Positions 28,355 to 41,924 are shown, numbered from the stretch's first letter. The stretch is 64,000 bases of DNA from PALSA-607 sp963825425 (GCA_963825425.1 CAWGTF010000012.1:145762-209761), one strand, 5' to 3'. Numbers and translations are program-made. The notes: generated by a model not told the origin, from the sequence alone.

Positions 28355-29155
28355 TGGCTGCGCGCCGCGAGGTCAACGTTCCGGCACCCCACCCGTCCGG
28401 AGCCCGACCTCCTGCTATTCCGACCGACCTCGTGCCGAGGCACGTCGCCATCGTGATGGACGGCAACGGTCGATGGGCCAGGGCGCGCGGCCTTGCCCCG
28501 CACGGCCGGCCACGAACGCGGCGAGGCGGCGCTGCTCGACGTCGTCGAGGGCGCGATCGAGGTCGGCGTCGGCTGGATCTCGGCCTACGCATTTTCCACG
28601 GAGAACTGGAAACGGTCGCCCGACGAAGTGAAGTTCCTGATGGGCTTCAATCGCGACGTGATTCGGCGCCGTCGCGACTACATGCACTCACTCGGGGTGC
28701 GGGTTCGCTGGGCCGGTCGCCGCCCACGATTGTGGGCGAGCGTGATTCGCGAGCTCGAGATCGCCGAGGAGCTGACCCGCGACAACGACGTGCTCACGTT
28801 GACGATGTGCGTGAACTACGGCGGTCGCGCTGAGATCGCGGACGCCGCGCGAGCGTTGGCGGTCGACGTCGCGGCCGGCAAGGTCGATCCGAAGCGCGTC
28901 GATGAGAAGGTCTTCGCGCGCTACCTCGACGAACCTTCGATGCCGGACGTCGATCTGTTCCTGCGTTCGTCGGGTGAACAACGGACATCGAACTTCTTGC
29001 CATGGCAGTCGGCGTACGCCGAGATGGTTTTTCTCGACACGTTGTGGCCCGACTTCGACCGGCGCGATCTGTGGCGGGCGGTCGAGATCTACGCAAGTCG
29101 CGATCGGCGGTACGGCACCGCACGACCGAACCTCTCGGCGTCCGGCGGGGATTGA
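28354..29155 (+). CDS. uppS: Isoprenyl (undecaprenyl) diphosphate synthase, one frame break
   Basis: A cis-prenyltransferase making the lipid carrier for cell-wall precursors. ATG at 28354 gives a polar lead, then HVAIVMDGNGRWARARGL, the catalytic Asp motif. The frame breaks near 28495 with one extra base and resumes TAGHERGEAALLDVVEGAIE, followed by YAFSTENWKRSPDEVKFLM, VNYGGRAEIADAAR, DLFLRSSGEQRTSNFLPWQ and EMVFLDTLWPDF, all canonical. Corrected length is about 266 aa. The final residues suit a long-chain cis-prenyltransferase of the actinobacterial type. Confidence 0.95.
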
Positions 29156-29196
29156 TACGCTGGCCGCTCACCGACCGCCAGCCGGATGGACATTTC

Positions 29197-30598
<1,402 letters not shown>

Positions 30599-30660
30599 CT
30601 TCGGTCGGCCGCCGTCCGCGTGGCGCGCTGCGGCAGGGTCCACCTCCCAAATCGTGGCGC

Positions 30661-31140
30661 TTACCGCCCTCCTGGGGCAGCAAGTCCGCACGATTTGAGC
30701 CGCACGAGGCTCACCCGCCACCCACCCGCCGTTTGTCGGGACCACTGGTGCTCCGGCAATCGCGAGGCGACGTGAGCTCCAAGACTCTTAGCCTCGACCA
30801 CGTGTTTCGGTTGGACTTGCGGCGATCTCCAGCGGCTGGACGCGTCCGATCCTCGAGTTCGTCGAACGAGACCCTTCAGCCAAGCGCGCATGGTGATGTT
30901 CTCGCGCGACGGATCGTACGAAAGCCAGTAATCCCGATCGATCATCTCGTGGAACTCGTCATCCGGCGTCGGATCTTGAACGAGTTCCACAAGCTCCACA
31001 ATGACCTGGTCGATCAGCGTCGGGCTGGCCGTGGCGAGGAAGTCCGTCACGACTTCAAGTCGTGAATCTGCGTCGAGCTGCCAGTCCTCGTGGAAATAGC
31101 AGAGGAAGAGCTCTTGAACGGCGAAGTAGCGAGGCGTCAT
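30661..31140 (-). CDS. CdiI-type immunity protein of a polymorphic toxin
   Basis: A 159-aa protein whose first 100 residues match the CdiI_2 contact-dependent inhibition immunity pattern: YFAVQELFLCYFHEDWQLDA, with the FHxDW signature, followed by FLATASPTLIDQVIVELVEL and DRDYWLSYDPSREN. It starts with ATG at 31140, overlapping the toxin stop by ATGA, the usual toxin-immunity order. The last 55 residues are basic and unlike the family, so the true stop may have been lost to an indel near 30880. It probably binds and blocks the RNase A-like toxin end encoded just upstream. Confidence 0.7.
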   Translation of the reverse strand: MTPRYFAVQELFLCYFHEDWQLDADSRLEVVTDFLATASPTLIDQVIVELVELVQDPTPDDEFHEMIDRDYWLSYDPSRENITMRAWLKGLVRRTRGSDASSRWRSPQVQPKHVVEAKSLGAHVASRLPEHQWSRQTAGGWRVSLVRLKSCGLAAPGGR

Positions 31141-32515
31141 GGCGCGACGAATCCTGTCACGATGAAGTAGCCAAGCGGGGCCGAGGGTTCGGCATGCAGG
31201 ACTGCGATCACGGTAGCGGCGGCCACGGACTCCGACCTCCCCTGATAGAGGACCCGACCGACGGGATCATCAAAAGTCGCGGCCAGCGTGAGCCTGGTCC
31301 TCTCCGTGCGCATCTGCCAGCCATGTGTGAATTTCGCGTGCATTCGCTGATTGTACTTCCGCTAGATACGTGTTCGGCTGTCACGCGATCGGTGAAGGTT
31401 GATGCCCGCGGTAGCCCGCGCGCGGCGAGTGTCTGGTCCGCGGCGCCGACATGGGTCAACACATGTCCGCCAAGCGCGTCGTTCGCTCCGAGGCCGCCCG
31501 GATACGCGAGCCTCGAGCCTTGCGATGCTTGTCACTGCGTCGCGCGGCTTCGCCGTTGCTGGCGTGGACTACTGCCGTCGGTTTGAGAAAGCGCCCCTCG
31601 CGGATTAGGGGAGCTGCTTTGGTGACGAGCTTGCCTAGGCCGGCAGGCGCAAACGAGAGGGCGTCGACACCTACCGAACTCCACGAAGCCTTGCCCGTCG
31701 CGGCGAGCGCGGTGTCTGCCATTCCTGCCGCGACGGCGCTGACGAGCGACACCGATTCCAGCACAGCCGCCGCCGCTTCCAAGGGCGGAAACGCGACGCC
31801 TGCGACCGCGAGAATCAGCGCGGCAGCGCCAGCCAACGCCGAAACAATCGTCCCGACCTTCGACACTTCGCGCAGCGTCGCCGTCCAGTGCGTCGACGCC
31901 CAATGACCGACCGAGTGCGTGACGTGGTGGAACCACGACTGGTTGTGGATGCCCGGCGTGCGACGCCTGCTGCAACGCGCCGGCAGCCATCCGCGCGGCG
32001 TGACGTTGCTGCTCATGCGCCTCGTCGTTCGATGCGACCGCTCTCCGCAGCTGCGCTCGCGCCTCATCGATGGACGCCTCGTACCGCGGCGCTGTCGCAG
32101 GTGGCGCAGGCAGTCCAGCCGTGCGTGCGACTGCCGACGCCGACGCATCGCGAGCCGACGGCGGCAGCGTGCGCCGCGACCGCGGCCGCGAGGTCGGCAC
32201 TCGCGCGACCAGCCGCAGCGATCGCAGAAGTCGACTGGTCCTGTGCGTCGGCGAGCGTGCGCGCGTAGGAACCGAGCGCGCTACCTGCTGCTGCGTATGA
32301 CGCGTTCGCCTTGTCGAGAGCTCGGCGGCAGTGACGGCGGTTCGAACGTGAGCGGAAACCGCCGCCGCGCCTGTCCACGAGTCGTCGCCGGCCGCAAGTG
32401 CGCGCAGTCGGCTGGCGATGTTCGCAACGTCCAACGCGATCGACTCGAGTGTGCGACCGGCCGCTGAAACAGCCATCGGATCGCCGACCACAGGGTCGAG
32501 AACATCAACAGGCAC
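31137..32515 (-). CDS. T7SS-type polymorphic toxin with RNase A-like C-terminus, about six frame breaks
   Basis: GTG at 32515 opens PVDVLDPVVGDPMAVSAAGR and a helical WXG-type head with DDSWTGAAA. Frames then switch near 32310, 32160, 31960, 31500, 31360 and 31310. Reassembled parts are an Ala-rich helical region (ALDKANASYAAAGSALGSYA; SIDEARAQLRRAVASNDEAH), a hydrophobic region (VGTIVSALAGAAALILAVAG), and a C-terminal domain LGGHVLTHVGAADQTLAARG, ASTFTDRVTAEH, AREIHTWLADAHG, GRVLYQGRSESVAAATV and PLGYFIVTGFVAP. The last part follows the bacterial CdiA RNase A-like toxin pattern. About 458 aa. Whether it is functional depends on whether the breaks are real. Confidence 0.65.
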
Positions 32516-32581
32516 AGCGAGAAGTTAGCTGTTTCCGCAACGTCGGCCGCGGCTGCAACGACGCTGCCTGTGGACAACTCA

Positions 32582-33210
32582 TCAGTAGTGCAACACGAGA
32601 CTTTGAGCCATGGTGTCGAACAGTTCTGTCATCACTTGCGCGTACGGGGGGCAGGGGCAGGTGAATGTGAGCACCGCGTCGGCAAACCCGTCCGGTTAAT
32701 GGCACGAGGTATTGCACGATGACCGCGCTGTCTCCGATGTGCAGTCGTACCGCAGGACCGACGAATCGGCAGCGCGACGACGCGAATGTCGGCGCCGGCC
32801 CACTCTGGGTCTTTGCTGATTACTTCGCCGAGCGCGGCGCATCGCTGGCGTACGGTGAGGATCGGCGACCCTGGCAGGGGCGCCGTTGCGGAGCGGCAGA
32901 CCTGCATCAGCACCGTCGCGACGATTACCCGCGTCGCGTCCTCGATGACCCGCGACGCGCAATAGAACGCGCCCGCGTCGACGGCCAGGTTGGTGGTGCG
33001 ATCAAGCAACGCGATGAGCGCGACGGCGTCGGGCGCCAAACTTCGCGAGCGTACGATCGCTTGCCGAACTGCCCGGCGAATCGAGGTGTGCCGGGTTGCC
33101 GGGTCGAGGTCGAGCTCGCTCCAGTCGCCTGGTGTGACGATGCTTGCTCGCGTCAACACCCTGGGCGTTACCGGGAGGCCTGGCCCCTCGTCGTCCGGGC
33201 TGGTTGTCAT
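32582..33210 (-). CDS. Unrecognised protein in the toxin operon, two frame breaks
   Basis: ATG at 33210 (overlapping the previous stop by ATGA) opens a protein of about 208 aa. It begins TTSPDDEGPGLPVTPRVLTR, then SIRRAVRQAIVRSRSLAPDA and VSRVIEDATR-like CASRVIEDATRVIVATVLMQ. After breaks near 32755 and 32690 it reads AVIVQYLVPLTGR and FADAVLTFTCPCPPYAQVMT, ending ELFDTMAQSLVLHY with TGA at 32582-32584. I recognise no family. Its place between an EspC-like gene and a T7SS toxin suggests a secretion chaperone or partner; that is inference. Confidence 0.55.
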
Positions 33211-33497
33211 GACATTGCTGCCGCGAGATCGCCGTCAGTCTCGCCGTACACGGTCGACGCCTGGGCCAGCAGGTCGGCGAGCTGGCCGACGTCCGCGCTG
33301 ATCTGGGCACGACCGTCGTGCCAGCCCGTGACGAAGTGGTGCAGCGCGCCCGCGACCACGTCCGAGCCCACCGCAGCGCCGCAGTCTTGGCCGAGATCGG
33401 CCGTGCGCTCGAGCTGGTCGCGGATCCGGCGCACGCCAGAGGCCAAGGCCCCGAGCTCGGCGGGATTTACCTGAAAACCGTGCTCGGCGGCCGCCAT
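33207..33497 (-). CDS. EspC/WXG100-like small T7SS protein
   Basis: A 96-aa protein starting with ATG at 33497: AAAEHGFQVNPAELGALASG, then RRIRDQLERTADLGQDCGAA, SDVVAGALHHFVTGWHDGRA and an Ala-rich end. Two long amphipathic helices with a short turn and the FxVxPxxL start fit the DUF2580/EspC group of type VII-secreted proteins. It is the first gene of a four-gene operon (this gene, unknown protein, toxin, immunity) linked by ATGA overlaps, and is divergent from ppdK. Confidence 0.75.
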   Translation of the reverse strand: MAAAEHGFQVNPAELGALASGVRRIRDQLERTADLGQDCGAAVGSDVVAGALHHFVTGWHDGRAQISADVGQLADLLAQASTVYGETDGDLAAAMS

Positions 33498-33638
33498 GAA
33501 TCCCCCTTGGTCACCGGCGACGGTAGCCGAATCGCAGCCCGCGAAGAAGCTGACAACCGGCGGTCTGTGGACAACCAGCGACTCGATAGGATTAGAGCCG
33601 CAAACCACACGTGCTACCACCCGCGAGGAGCGTTCCCA

Positions 33639-36331
<2,693 letters not shown>

Positions 36332-36346
36332 CCCGTTTTGCCGACT

Positions 36347-36376
36347 CCGAGGGCGGGTGTGCCCGCCCGTCCTCGG
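36347..36376 (+). terminator. Hairpin after ppdK
   Basis: GGGCGGG (36351-36357) and CCCGCCC (36362-36368) pair perfectly around a TGTG loop. Outer CCGA (36347-36350) and TCGG (36373-36376) extend the stem past a small bulge. It lies 16 bases after the ppdK stop and is a likely terminator. Confidence 0.55.
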
Positions 36377-36430
36377 GTCAGGGACGGCGAGGGGTGGCCG
36401 CTTGTCCGCGGCCGCGGGATACTGCCGCCC

Positions 36431-37114
36431 ATGGGCGACCTTCCGAACTTCCTCCCCAGCGCGCAGGGACTCCACTACGCCAACTCGTGGGCATCGGCGC
36501 CGGTCGTCGAGATCCCGACCCCGTTCGGCAACGTCAACATCGGCGACGCGAAGCACGGGCTGTGCGGCGGGATGGCACTACGCCGTCCGCGATCTGTTTG
36601 AAGCGCACGAAGGTCCGCCGCCTCAGACGACCAACCCGGCGTCCACCTCGCCCGCCTTTCACTTCATCACCACGCGACTGATCGACAGTTTCGACCTGCC
36701 GGACGGAGTCGCGAAGTACTACGAGTGGATGAACCTGCCGACGGGCGACGAGTTCTTCGTGCATGGGACGTCGCGGCGCACCATCGAGGGGTCGATGCCC
36801 TTCATTCGCGCGACGATCGATGCTGGGCACCCGTGTCCGCTCGGGGTTGTCTGCGTGCACTCTCGCCAACCCGCAGGACCTCGGGCAAAACCACCAGGTG
36901 CTCGCGTACGGCTACACCGACACCGCGACAACCAGCACGCTTGCGGCTCTACGACTGCAATCATCCCGACGACGACGGCGTGACGATCAGCTTCGACCAC
37001 ACCAACCCGCACCACTCCACGAAGTTCAGCTACTCCTACGACGACCACACCGTGATTGGATTCTTCCCGAGCCAGTACACGCCAAAGGATCCGTCGCCGC
37101 TTTTCCAGCAGTGA
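36431..37114 (+). CDS. Papain-like (Cys/His/Asn) protein of unknown role, three frame breaks
   Basis: ATG at 36431 opens GDLPNFLPSAQGLHYANSWA. Then IPTPFGNVNIGDAKHGLCGG leads, after a break near 36575, to YAVRDLFEAHEGPP. Further breaks near 36862 and 36945 join RATIDAGHPCPLGVVCV, PQDLGQNHQVLAYGYTDTAT and LYDCNHPDDDGVTISFDHTN, ending DPSPLFQQ with TGA at 37112-37114. The order Cys (GLCGGM), His (NHQVLAYGY), Asn/Asp (YDCNHPDDD) fits a papain-like fold, perhaps a peptidase or transferase. Corrected length is about 226 aa. From memory similar proteins occur in actinobacteria without an assigned function. Confidence 0.65.
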
Positions 37115-37133
37115 CGTCGCGGAACGGGGGCAG

Positions 37134-37406
37134 GTGATCGCAGTCTTGCTGGTCACCGACTCGACGGCGACGACGCTGTTCGCCGCAGTCTCGGCGTCCC
37201 CGTCGCCGTCCGTGTCGCCGCCGGCGTCGACCCCGGTGACATCGCCGACCGCTGCCCCGGCGTCCGCGCAACTCACGGTGTTCCCGACGTCGTCTGCGCA
37301 CCCTGATTACCTGAGCATCGCGGTTTTCGTCGTCATCTTTGCGCTACTGCTCGCCTTCACTTTCGCCGTTCGTACGCTGCGAGGTCGGCGGCATCGATGG
37401 GACTAA
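37134..37406 (+). CDS. Small protein with Ser/Pro/Thr linker and C-terminal membrane helix
   Basis: GTG at 37134, preceded by a G-run, opens a 90-aa frame: a hydrophobic start (VIAVLLVTDSTATTLFAAVS), a Ser/Pro/Thr-rich linker (PSPSVSPPASTPVTSPTAAP) and a C-terminal membrane helix (YLSIAVFVVIFALLLAFTFA) followed by positively charged residues. No family is recognised. The composition fits a small surface or membrane-anchored protein. It lies between the papain-like gene and dgt. Gene status is moderately likely. Confidence 0.45.
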   Translation: MIAVLLVTDSTATTLFAAVSASPSPSVSPPASTPVTSPTAAPASAQLTVFPTSSAHPDYLSIAVFVVIFALLLAFTFAVRTLRGRRHRWD

Positions 37407-37440
37407 AGCGGACGTCGGTGGGTCGGGGTAGCGTCGAGGC

Positions 37441-38687
37441 GTGAACGACGCTGTGGCCAGGTACGACGATGATGCGCGCGCCCGCTTCGTGAATGAACCG
37501 CCGAAGCGGCCCGGGCGCACCGCGTTCGAACGCGACCGGGCTCGGGTCGTTCACAGTTCGGCACTGCAGGCGTCTCGGCGCGAAGACCCAGGTGGTCGGG
37601 CCGGCCGAGGCCGAGAGCGATTTCCCGCGCACCCGGCTGACGCATTCACTCGAGTGCGCGCAAGTCGGCCGCGAGCTCGGCGCCACCCTCGGCTGCGACC
37701 CCGACCTCGTCGAGACCGCCTGCCTGGCACACGATCTCGGCCACCCGCCGTTCGGGCACAACGGCGAAGCTGCACTCGACCAAGCGGCCAAAGCGATCGG
37801 CGGGTTCGAAGGCAACGCGCAGTCGTTTCGGCTGCTCACCCGTCTCGAAGCCAAGACCGTGGCTGACGACGGTCGCAGCGCCGGCCTGAACCTCACCCGG
37901 GCGAGCCTCGATGCGGCGACGAAGTACCCATGGCCCAAGCGCACCGGCGACCCGAAATTCGGCGTCTACGACGACGACCTCGAGGTGTTCAACTGGGTTC
38001 GCGAAGGCGCTCCAGACTGACCGGCGCTGCGTCGAAGCGCAGGTCATGGACTGGGCCGACGACGTCGCGTACTCCGTGCACGACCTCGAAGACGGTGTCG
38101 AGGCCGGCCTGGTGAAGCTCGATCACCTCAGTGACCCTGACGGCTGGCGCGACGTGCTGCCGGTCGTTGTCGAGTACTACCTGCCCGATGCCGAGCCGGC
38201 GGAGTTGGAGGCGGGCATCCGCAGCCTGACCGAACAGCCTGCCTGGCCCGCTGCGCACGACGGAAGCCTGAATTCGCTGGCAGCATTGAAGAATCTCACC
38301 AGCCAACTGATCGGTCGTTTCTGCCAGGCAGCCGAGGCGGCAACCCGCGAGGCCTACGGTCGGGCGCCGTTGACTCGCTACGACGCCGACCTCATCGTCC
38401 CGCGCGCGAGCCGGGTCGAGTGCGCATTGCTGAAGGGTGTGACCGCGCACTACGTCATGAACCGCGAGGGTGTCGGCGCGATTCACAGCCGGCAGCGCGC
38501 ACTGCTACTCGAACTCGTCGAACAACTGCGCGCGTCTGACGGTCGAGAACTCGAACCACTGTTCCGGACGCCGTGGGCGGCGGCTGCTGACGACGCCGGG
38601 CGGTTGCGAGTTGCCGTAGACCAGGTTGCGTCGCTGACCGACACCTCAGCGGTGATCTGGCGTCGGCGAACCTCGCGCGGGCAGTGA
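37441..38687 (+). CDS. dgt: dGTP triphosphohydrolase-like HD protein, two frame breaks
   Basis: Dgt-type HD phosphohydrolases cut dNTPs to nucleoside and triphosphate. GTG at 37441 opens VNDAVARYDDDARARFVNEP. After a break near 37570 come FPRTRLTHSLECAQVGREL, then CLAHDLGHPPFGHNGEAAL (HD motif and the glycine-rich loop). After a break near 38005 come AQVMDWADDVAYSVHDLEDG (last metal Asp) and YVMNREGVGAIHSRQRALLL. Corrected length is about 414 aa. It stands upstream of dnaG, as in most actinobacteria. Confidence 0.93.
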
Positions 38688-38694
38688 TGACGAG

Positions 38695-39213
38695 ATGAGC
38701 AGCAGCGACCAGTTGACCGATGGCAACGACGATGAAGTCACAGCGGCGACTGCGGGACCCGCCTCAATCGATGTTGAGTTCGTGAAGGCGCTGGTCCTCC
38801 ATGCGCTGCGCCGCCAGGTGCTACGACCAGGTCAGCCATGGGGCAGTGTCGATCATGACTACGACTCCTGGCCCGACACGTTTCACGTGGCTGCCTTCGG
38901 GCCGCGCGGGGAAATCGCTGCCTGCGCGAGCTTCCATCCCGACACAGCACCCCATCGGCCCGAGTCGGCTGCCGACAAGACGTGGCGTCTTCGCGCCATG
39001 GCGTCGTTGCCCGAGGTGCGCGGCCAAGGCTACGGCGCCGCCGCGCTGCGCTATGGCATCGCCGAAATACGCAGGCGTGGCGGCACGCTCCTGTGGTGCA
39101 ATGCGAGATCGGGCGCGGTCGGCTTCTACGAAAGGCTCGGATTTTCCATCGTGGGCGACGAATTCGAGATCGCGCCGATCGGGCCGCACTACGTGATGGA
39201 GATCGAGATATGA
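38695..39213 (+). CDS. GNAT-family N-acetyltransferase
   Basis: A 172-aa single-domain acetyltransferase. The acetyl-CoA motif is LPEVRGQGYGAAALRYGIAE, with the usual end GFYERLGFSIVGDEFEIAPI and a GPHYVMEIEI tail that resembles ElaA/GNAT proteins acting on small molecules or proteins. ATG at 38695 lies 7 bases after the dgt stop. Its stop overlaps the PhzF start (ATGA at 39210-39213). The substrate is unknown. Confidence 0.85.
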   Translation: MSSSDQLTDGNDDEVTAATAGPASIDVEFVKALVLHALRRQVLRPGQPWGSVDHDYDSWPDTFHVAAFGPRGEIAACASFHPDTAPHRPESAADKTWRLRAMASLPEVRGQGYGAAALRYGIAEIRRRGGTLLWCNARSGAVGFYERLGFSIVGDEFEIAPIGPHYVMEIEI

Positions 39214-40067
39214 GCGTCGACATCTTGCGCTACAGCGCATTTACCGACACGCCAGCAGGCGGCAACCCGGCAGGCATCGTCCTCGACGCCACCGGTCTCG
39301 ATGAATCGACCATGCAAGCGATCGCCGCAGAGGTCGGCTATTCCGAGACCGCGTTCCTTACCGTGGCTGGCGATGACGGCCGTTCATTCGACGTCCGATA
39401 CTTCGCGCCGTCCATCGAAGTACCGTTCTGCGGGCACGCAACGATCGCCACCGGCGTCGCCCTTGCGGAGCGCGTGGGTGAAGGTGTGTTCCTGCTGCAC
39501 ACCAGGGCCGGCGATGTCCCCGTCGACGTCCAACGCGATGCAAGCGGTCGGTTGCACGCGACGTTGACCAGCGTCGAACCCAAGCTCGACGACCTCGCAT
39601 CAGGTGACCTCAATCGGATTCTCGATGCGTTGCACTGGAGCCAGAACGACCTCGATCCGCGATTCCCGCCGAAGGTTGCGTTCGGTGGCGCCTGGCATCC
39701 GGTGTTGGCAGCGGCTACCCGGGCTCGGCTCGCCGATCTTGATTACGACTTCGACGCGTTGCGCGCCCTGATGTTGCAGCGAAACTGGGCGACGGTCGAT
39801 CTGGTGTGGCGCGAGACGCCTACCGTGTTTCATGTCCGCGATCCGTTCGCTGCCGGGGGAGTCGTCGAGGATCCGGCGACCGGGGGAGCGGCGGTCGCCC
39901 TCGGCCACTACCTGCGCGAGATGAAGCTGATCGAACCGCCGGTCACGCTGACGCTGCACCAGGGAGTCGACATGGGTCGGCCCAGTCTGTTGATCGTCGA
40001 TGTGGACGACGCGGATCAGCGCATCAGGGTCGGTGGGCACGCCGTGCCGATCACCGCGGACACCTAG
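39210..40067 (+). CDS. PhzF-family isomerase/epimerase
   Basis: A 285-aa PhzF-type protein of the diaminopimelate-epimerase fold. Signatures are YSAFTDTPAGGNPAGIVLD, the catalytic Glu in GYSETAFL, EVPFCGHATIATGVALAER and the second-domain PATGGAAVALGHYLRE. PhzF proteins catalyse proton-shift isomerisations; outside phenazine clusters the substrate is not known. ATG at 39210 overlaps the GNAT stop, so the two genes are coupled. No phenazine genes are near. Confidence 0.9.
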   Translation: MSVDILRYSAFTDTPAGGNPAGIVLDATGLDESTMQAIAAEVGYSETAFLTVAGDDGRSFDVRYFAPSIEVPFCGHATIATGVALAERVGEGVFLLHTRAGDVPVDVQRDASGRLHATLTSVEPKLDDLASGDLNRILDALHWSQNDLDPRFPPKVAFGGAWHPVLAAATRARLADLDYDFDALRALMLQRNWATVDLVWRETPTVFHVRDPFAAGGVVEDPATGGAAVALGHYLREMKLIEPPVTLTLHQGVDMGRPSLLIVDVDDADQRIRVGGHAVPITADT

Positions 40068-40077
40068 ACTCGGGCCC

Positions 40078-41922
40078 GTGGCCGGCCGGATACCTGACAG
40101 CGACATCGCCCGGGTGCGTGAGCTGTCGCCCGTCGTCGACGTGATCAGCGAGCACGTGACGCTGAAGAGCGCGGGCGGCGGCTCGATGAAGGGCCTCTGC
40201 CCCTTCCACGACGAGCGCTCGCCGTCCTTCAACGTCACCCCGGCCCGCGGATTTTGGCACTGCTTCGGCTGCGGCGAGGGCGGCGACGTCATCAGCTTCG
40301 TCCAGAAGATCGACCACCTCTCGTTCAGCGAGGCGGTCGAGCACCTCGCGGCCCGGGCCAACTACGAGCTGCACTACGAGCAGGGCGGTTCCGCACCGCG
40401 CGCCCAGCAGGGCCAGCGACTGCGGTTGGTCGACGCGCACAAGGCGGCCGCCGAGTACTTCGCCGAGCAGCTGACCAGCGCAGAGGCCGCCGTCGGCCGC
40501 ACGTTCCTGAGCGAGCGCGGGTTCGACGCTGCCGCGGCCGCCCACTTCGGCGTTGGCTATGCGCCGATCGGGTGGGAGAACCTCGTCAAGCACCTGCGAG
40601 GTCGGGGCTTCACCGACGAGGAGCTGGCGACCGGCGGGTTGGCCAGCCGCGGCCAACGCGGCGTCATCGACCGGTTCCGCGGGCGGCTGGTCTGGCCGAT
40701 CCGCGACGTCACCGGCGACGTGGTCGGATTCGGCGCCCGCAAGCTTCGCGACGACGACGACGGGCCCAAGTACCTGAATACGCCCGAGAGTCCGTTGTAC
40801 AAGAAGAGCCAGGTGCTCTATGGCATCGACCTCGCCCGCCGGGAGATGGCGAAGGCCGGCCAGGCCGTAGTCGTCGAGGGCTACACGGACGTCATGGCCT
40901 GCCATCTCGCGGGCGTCACCACGGCGGTCGCCACCTGCGGCACCGCGTTCGGTGACGAACACGTTCGGGTGCTTCGTCGGCTGCTGCTCGATTCCGCGGA
41001 GTACGCCGGCGAGGTGATCTTCACGTTCGATGGCGACGCGGCCGGCCAGAAGGCGGCCCTGCGCGCCTTCGAGAGTGACCAGAAGTTCGTCACGCACACC
41101 TTCGTCGCGATCAGTCCCGACAACATGGACCCATGCGAACTGCGGATCGCCAAGGGTGACGCCGCCGTCCGCGATCTCGTCGCCCGCCGCCAACCGCTCT
41201 TCGAGTTCGCCGTCCGCAGCGTGCTCGCCGGCTTCAACCTCGAGACTTCAGAGGGCCGGGTCGCTGCGCTCGACCGCACGATGCCGCTCGTCGCGTCGAT
41301 CAAGGACACCTCGTTGCGCGACGAGTACGCCCGCCGGCTCGCGGGCTGGGTGGGCGCACCCGACGAGCTCGGGGTCCTCGAGCGGGTGCGCCGAATAGCC
41401 GGGACGTCGAGTGGCGGGCGCGGTCGAAGTGCTGCGGCGCCGGATCCGCGTGACCCGACTCTTCAGGTCGAGCGCGAGGCACTGAAGGTCGCGGTGCAAC
41501 GGCCCGCGCTGCTCGGGCCTGCGTTCGACCAGCTCGACCCGCTCGCGTTCACCCACCTTGCCTATGGAGAGGTTCGGGACGCCGTCGCCAAAGCGGGCGG
41601 TACCGGGTCGACCGCGGGTGGGGACAGTTGGGTCAACGCGGTCCTCGAGGCTGCTGTCGACGATCGGGTGCGCGCGCTGATCACCGAGCTCGTCGTCGAG
41701 CCGATCCTGGCCGCGGCCGAGCCCGACGAGCGCTACGCGCGCGCGCAGCTGGCGCAGTTGCGGGTGCGCGCTCTTGATCGGCAGATCGCCGACGTGAAGT
41801 CTCGGCTCCAGCGGTTGAACCCGATCGAGGTCGCCCCGGAGTACAACCGCCTTTTCGGCGACCTGGTGATGTTGGAGAAACGGCGCCGCGACGATCTGGA
41901 AGGCACGCTCGGCGTGTCCTGA
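40078..41922 (+). CDS. dnaG: DNA primase
   Basis: DnaG makes RNA primers at the replication fork. GTG at 40078 opens AGRIPDSDIARVRELSPVVD. The CHC2 zinc ribbon is CPFH ... FWHCFGCGEGGDVISF. TOPRIM motifs are VVVEGYTDVMACHLAG and FTFDGDAAGQKAAL, with PKYLNTPESPLYKKSQVLYG between them. The C-terminal part contacts DnaB. The length is 614 aa and the frame is intact. It is followed by the primary-type sigma gene, the usual macromolecular-synthesis arrangement of actinobacteria. Confidence 0.97.
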   Translation: MAGRIPDSDIARVRELSPVVDVISEHVTLKSAGGGSMKGLCPFHDERSPSFNVTPARGFWHCFGCGEGGDVISFVQKIDHLSFSEAVEHLAARANYELHYEQGGSAPRAQQGQRLRLVDAHKAAAEYFAEQLTSAEAAVGRTFLSERGFDAAAAAHFGVGYAPIGWENLVKHLRGRGFTDEELATGGLASRGQRGVIDRFRGRLVWPIRDVTGDVVGFGARKLRDDDDGPKYLNTPESPLYKKSQVLYGIDLARREMAKAGQAVVVEGYTDVMACHLAGVTTAVATCGTAFGDEHVRVLRRLLLDSAEYAGEVIFTFDGDAAGQKAALRAFESDQKFVTHTFVAISPDNMDPCELRIAKGDAAVRDLVARRQPLFEFAVRSVLAGFNLETSEGRVAALDRTMPLVASIKDTSLRDEYARRLAGWVGAPDELGVLERVRRIAGTSSGGRGRSAAAPDPRDPTLQVEREALKVAVQRPALLGPAFDQLDPLAFTHLAYGEVRDAVAKAGGTGSTAGGDSWVNAVLEAAVDDRVRALITELVVEPILAAAEPDERYARAQLAQLRVRALDRQIADVKSRLQRLNPIEVAPEYNRLFGDLVMLEKRRRDDLEGTLGVS

Positions 41923-41924
41923 CC

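Noticed and set aside
30733..31065. Small plus-strand frames over the immunity and toxin genes
   Set aside because: They are antisense to the CdiI-type and toxin frames, which show family motifs.
38695..40067. Part of a phenazine cluster because of the PhzF-like gene
   Set aside because: No phzA, B, D, E or G neighbours; PhzF-fold proteins are widespread outside phenazine synthesis.
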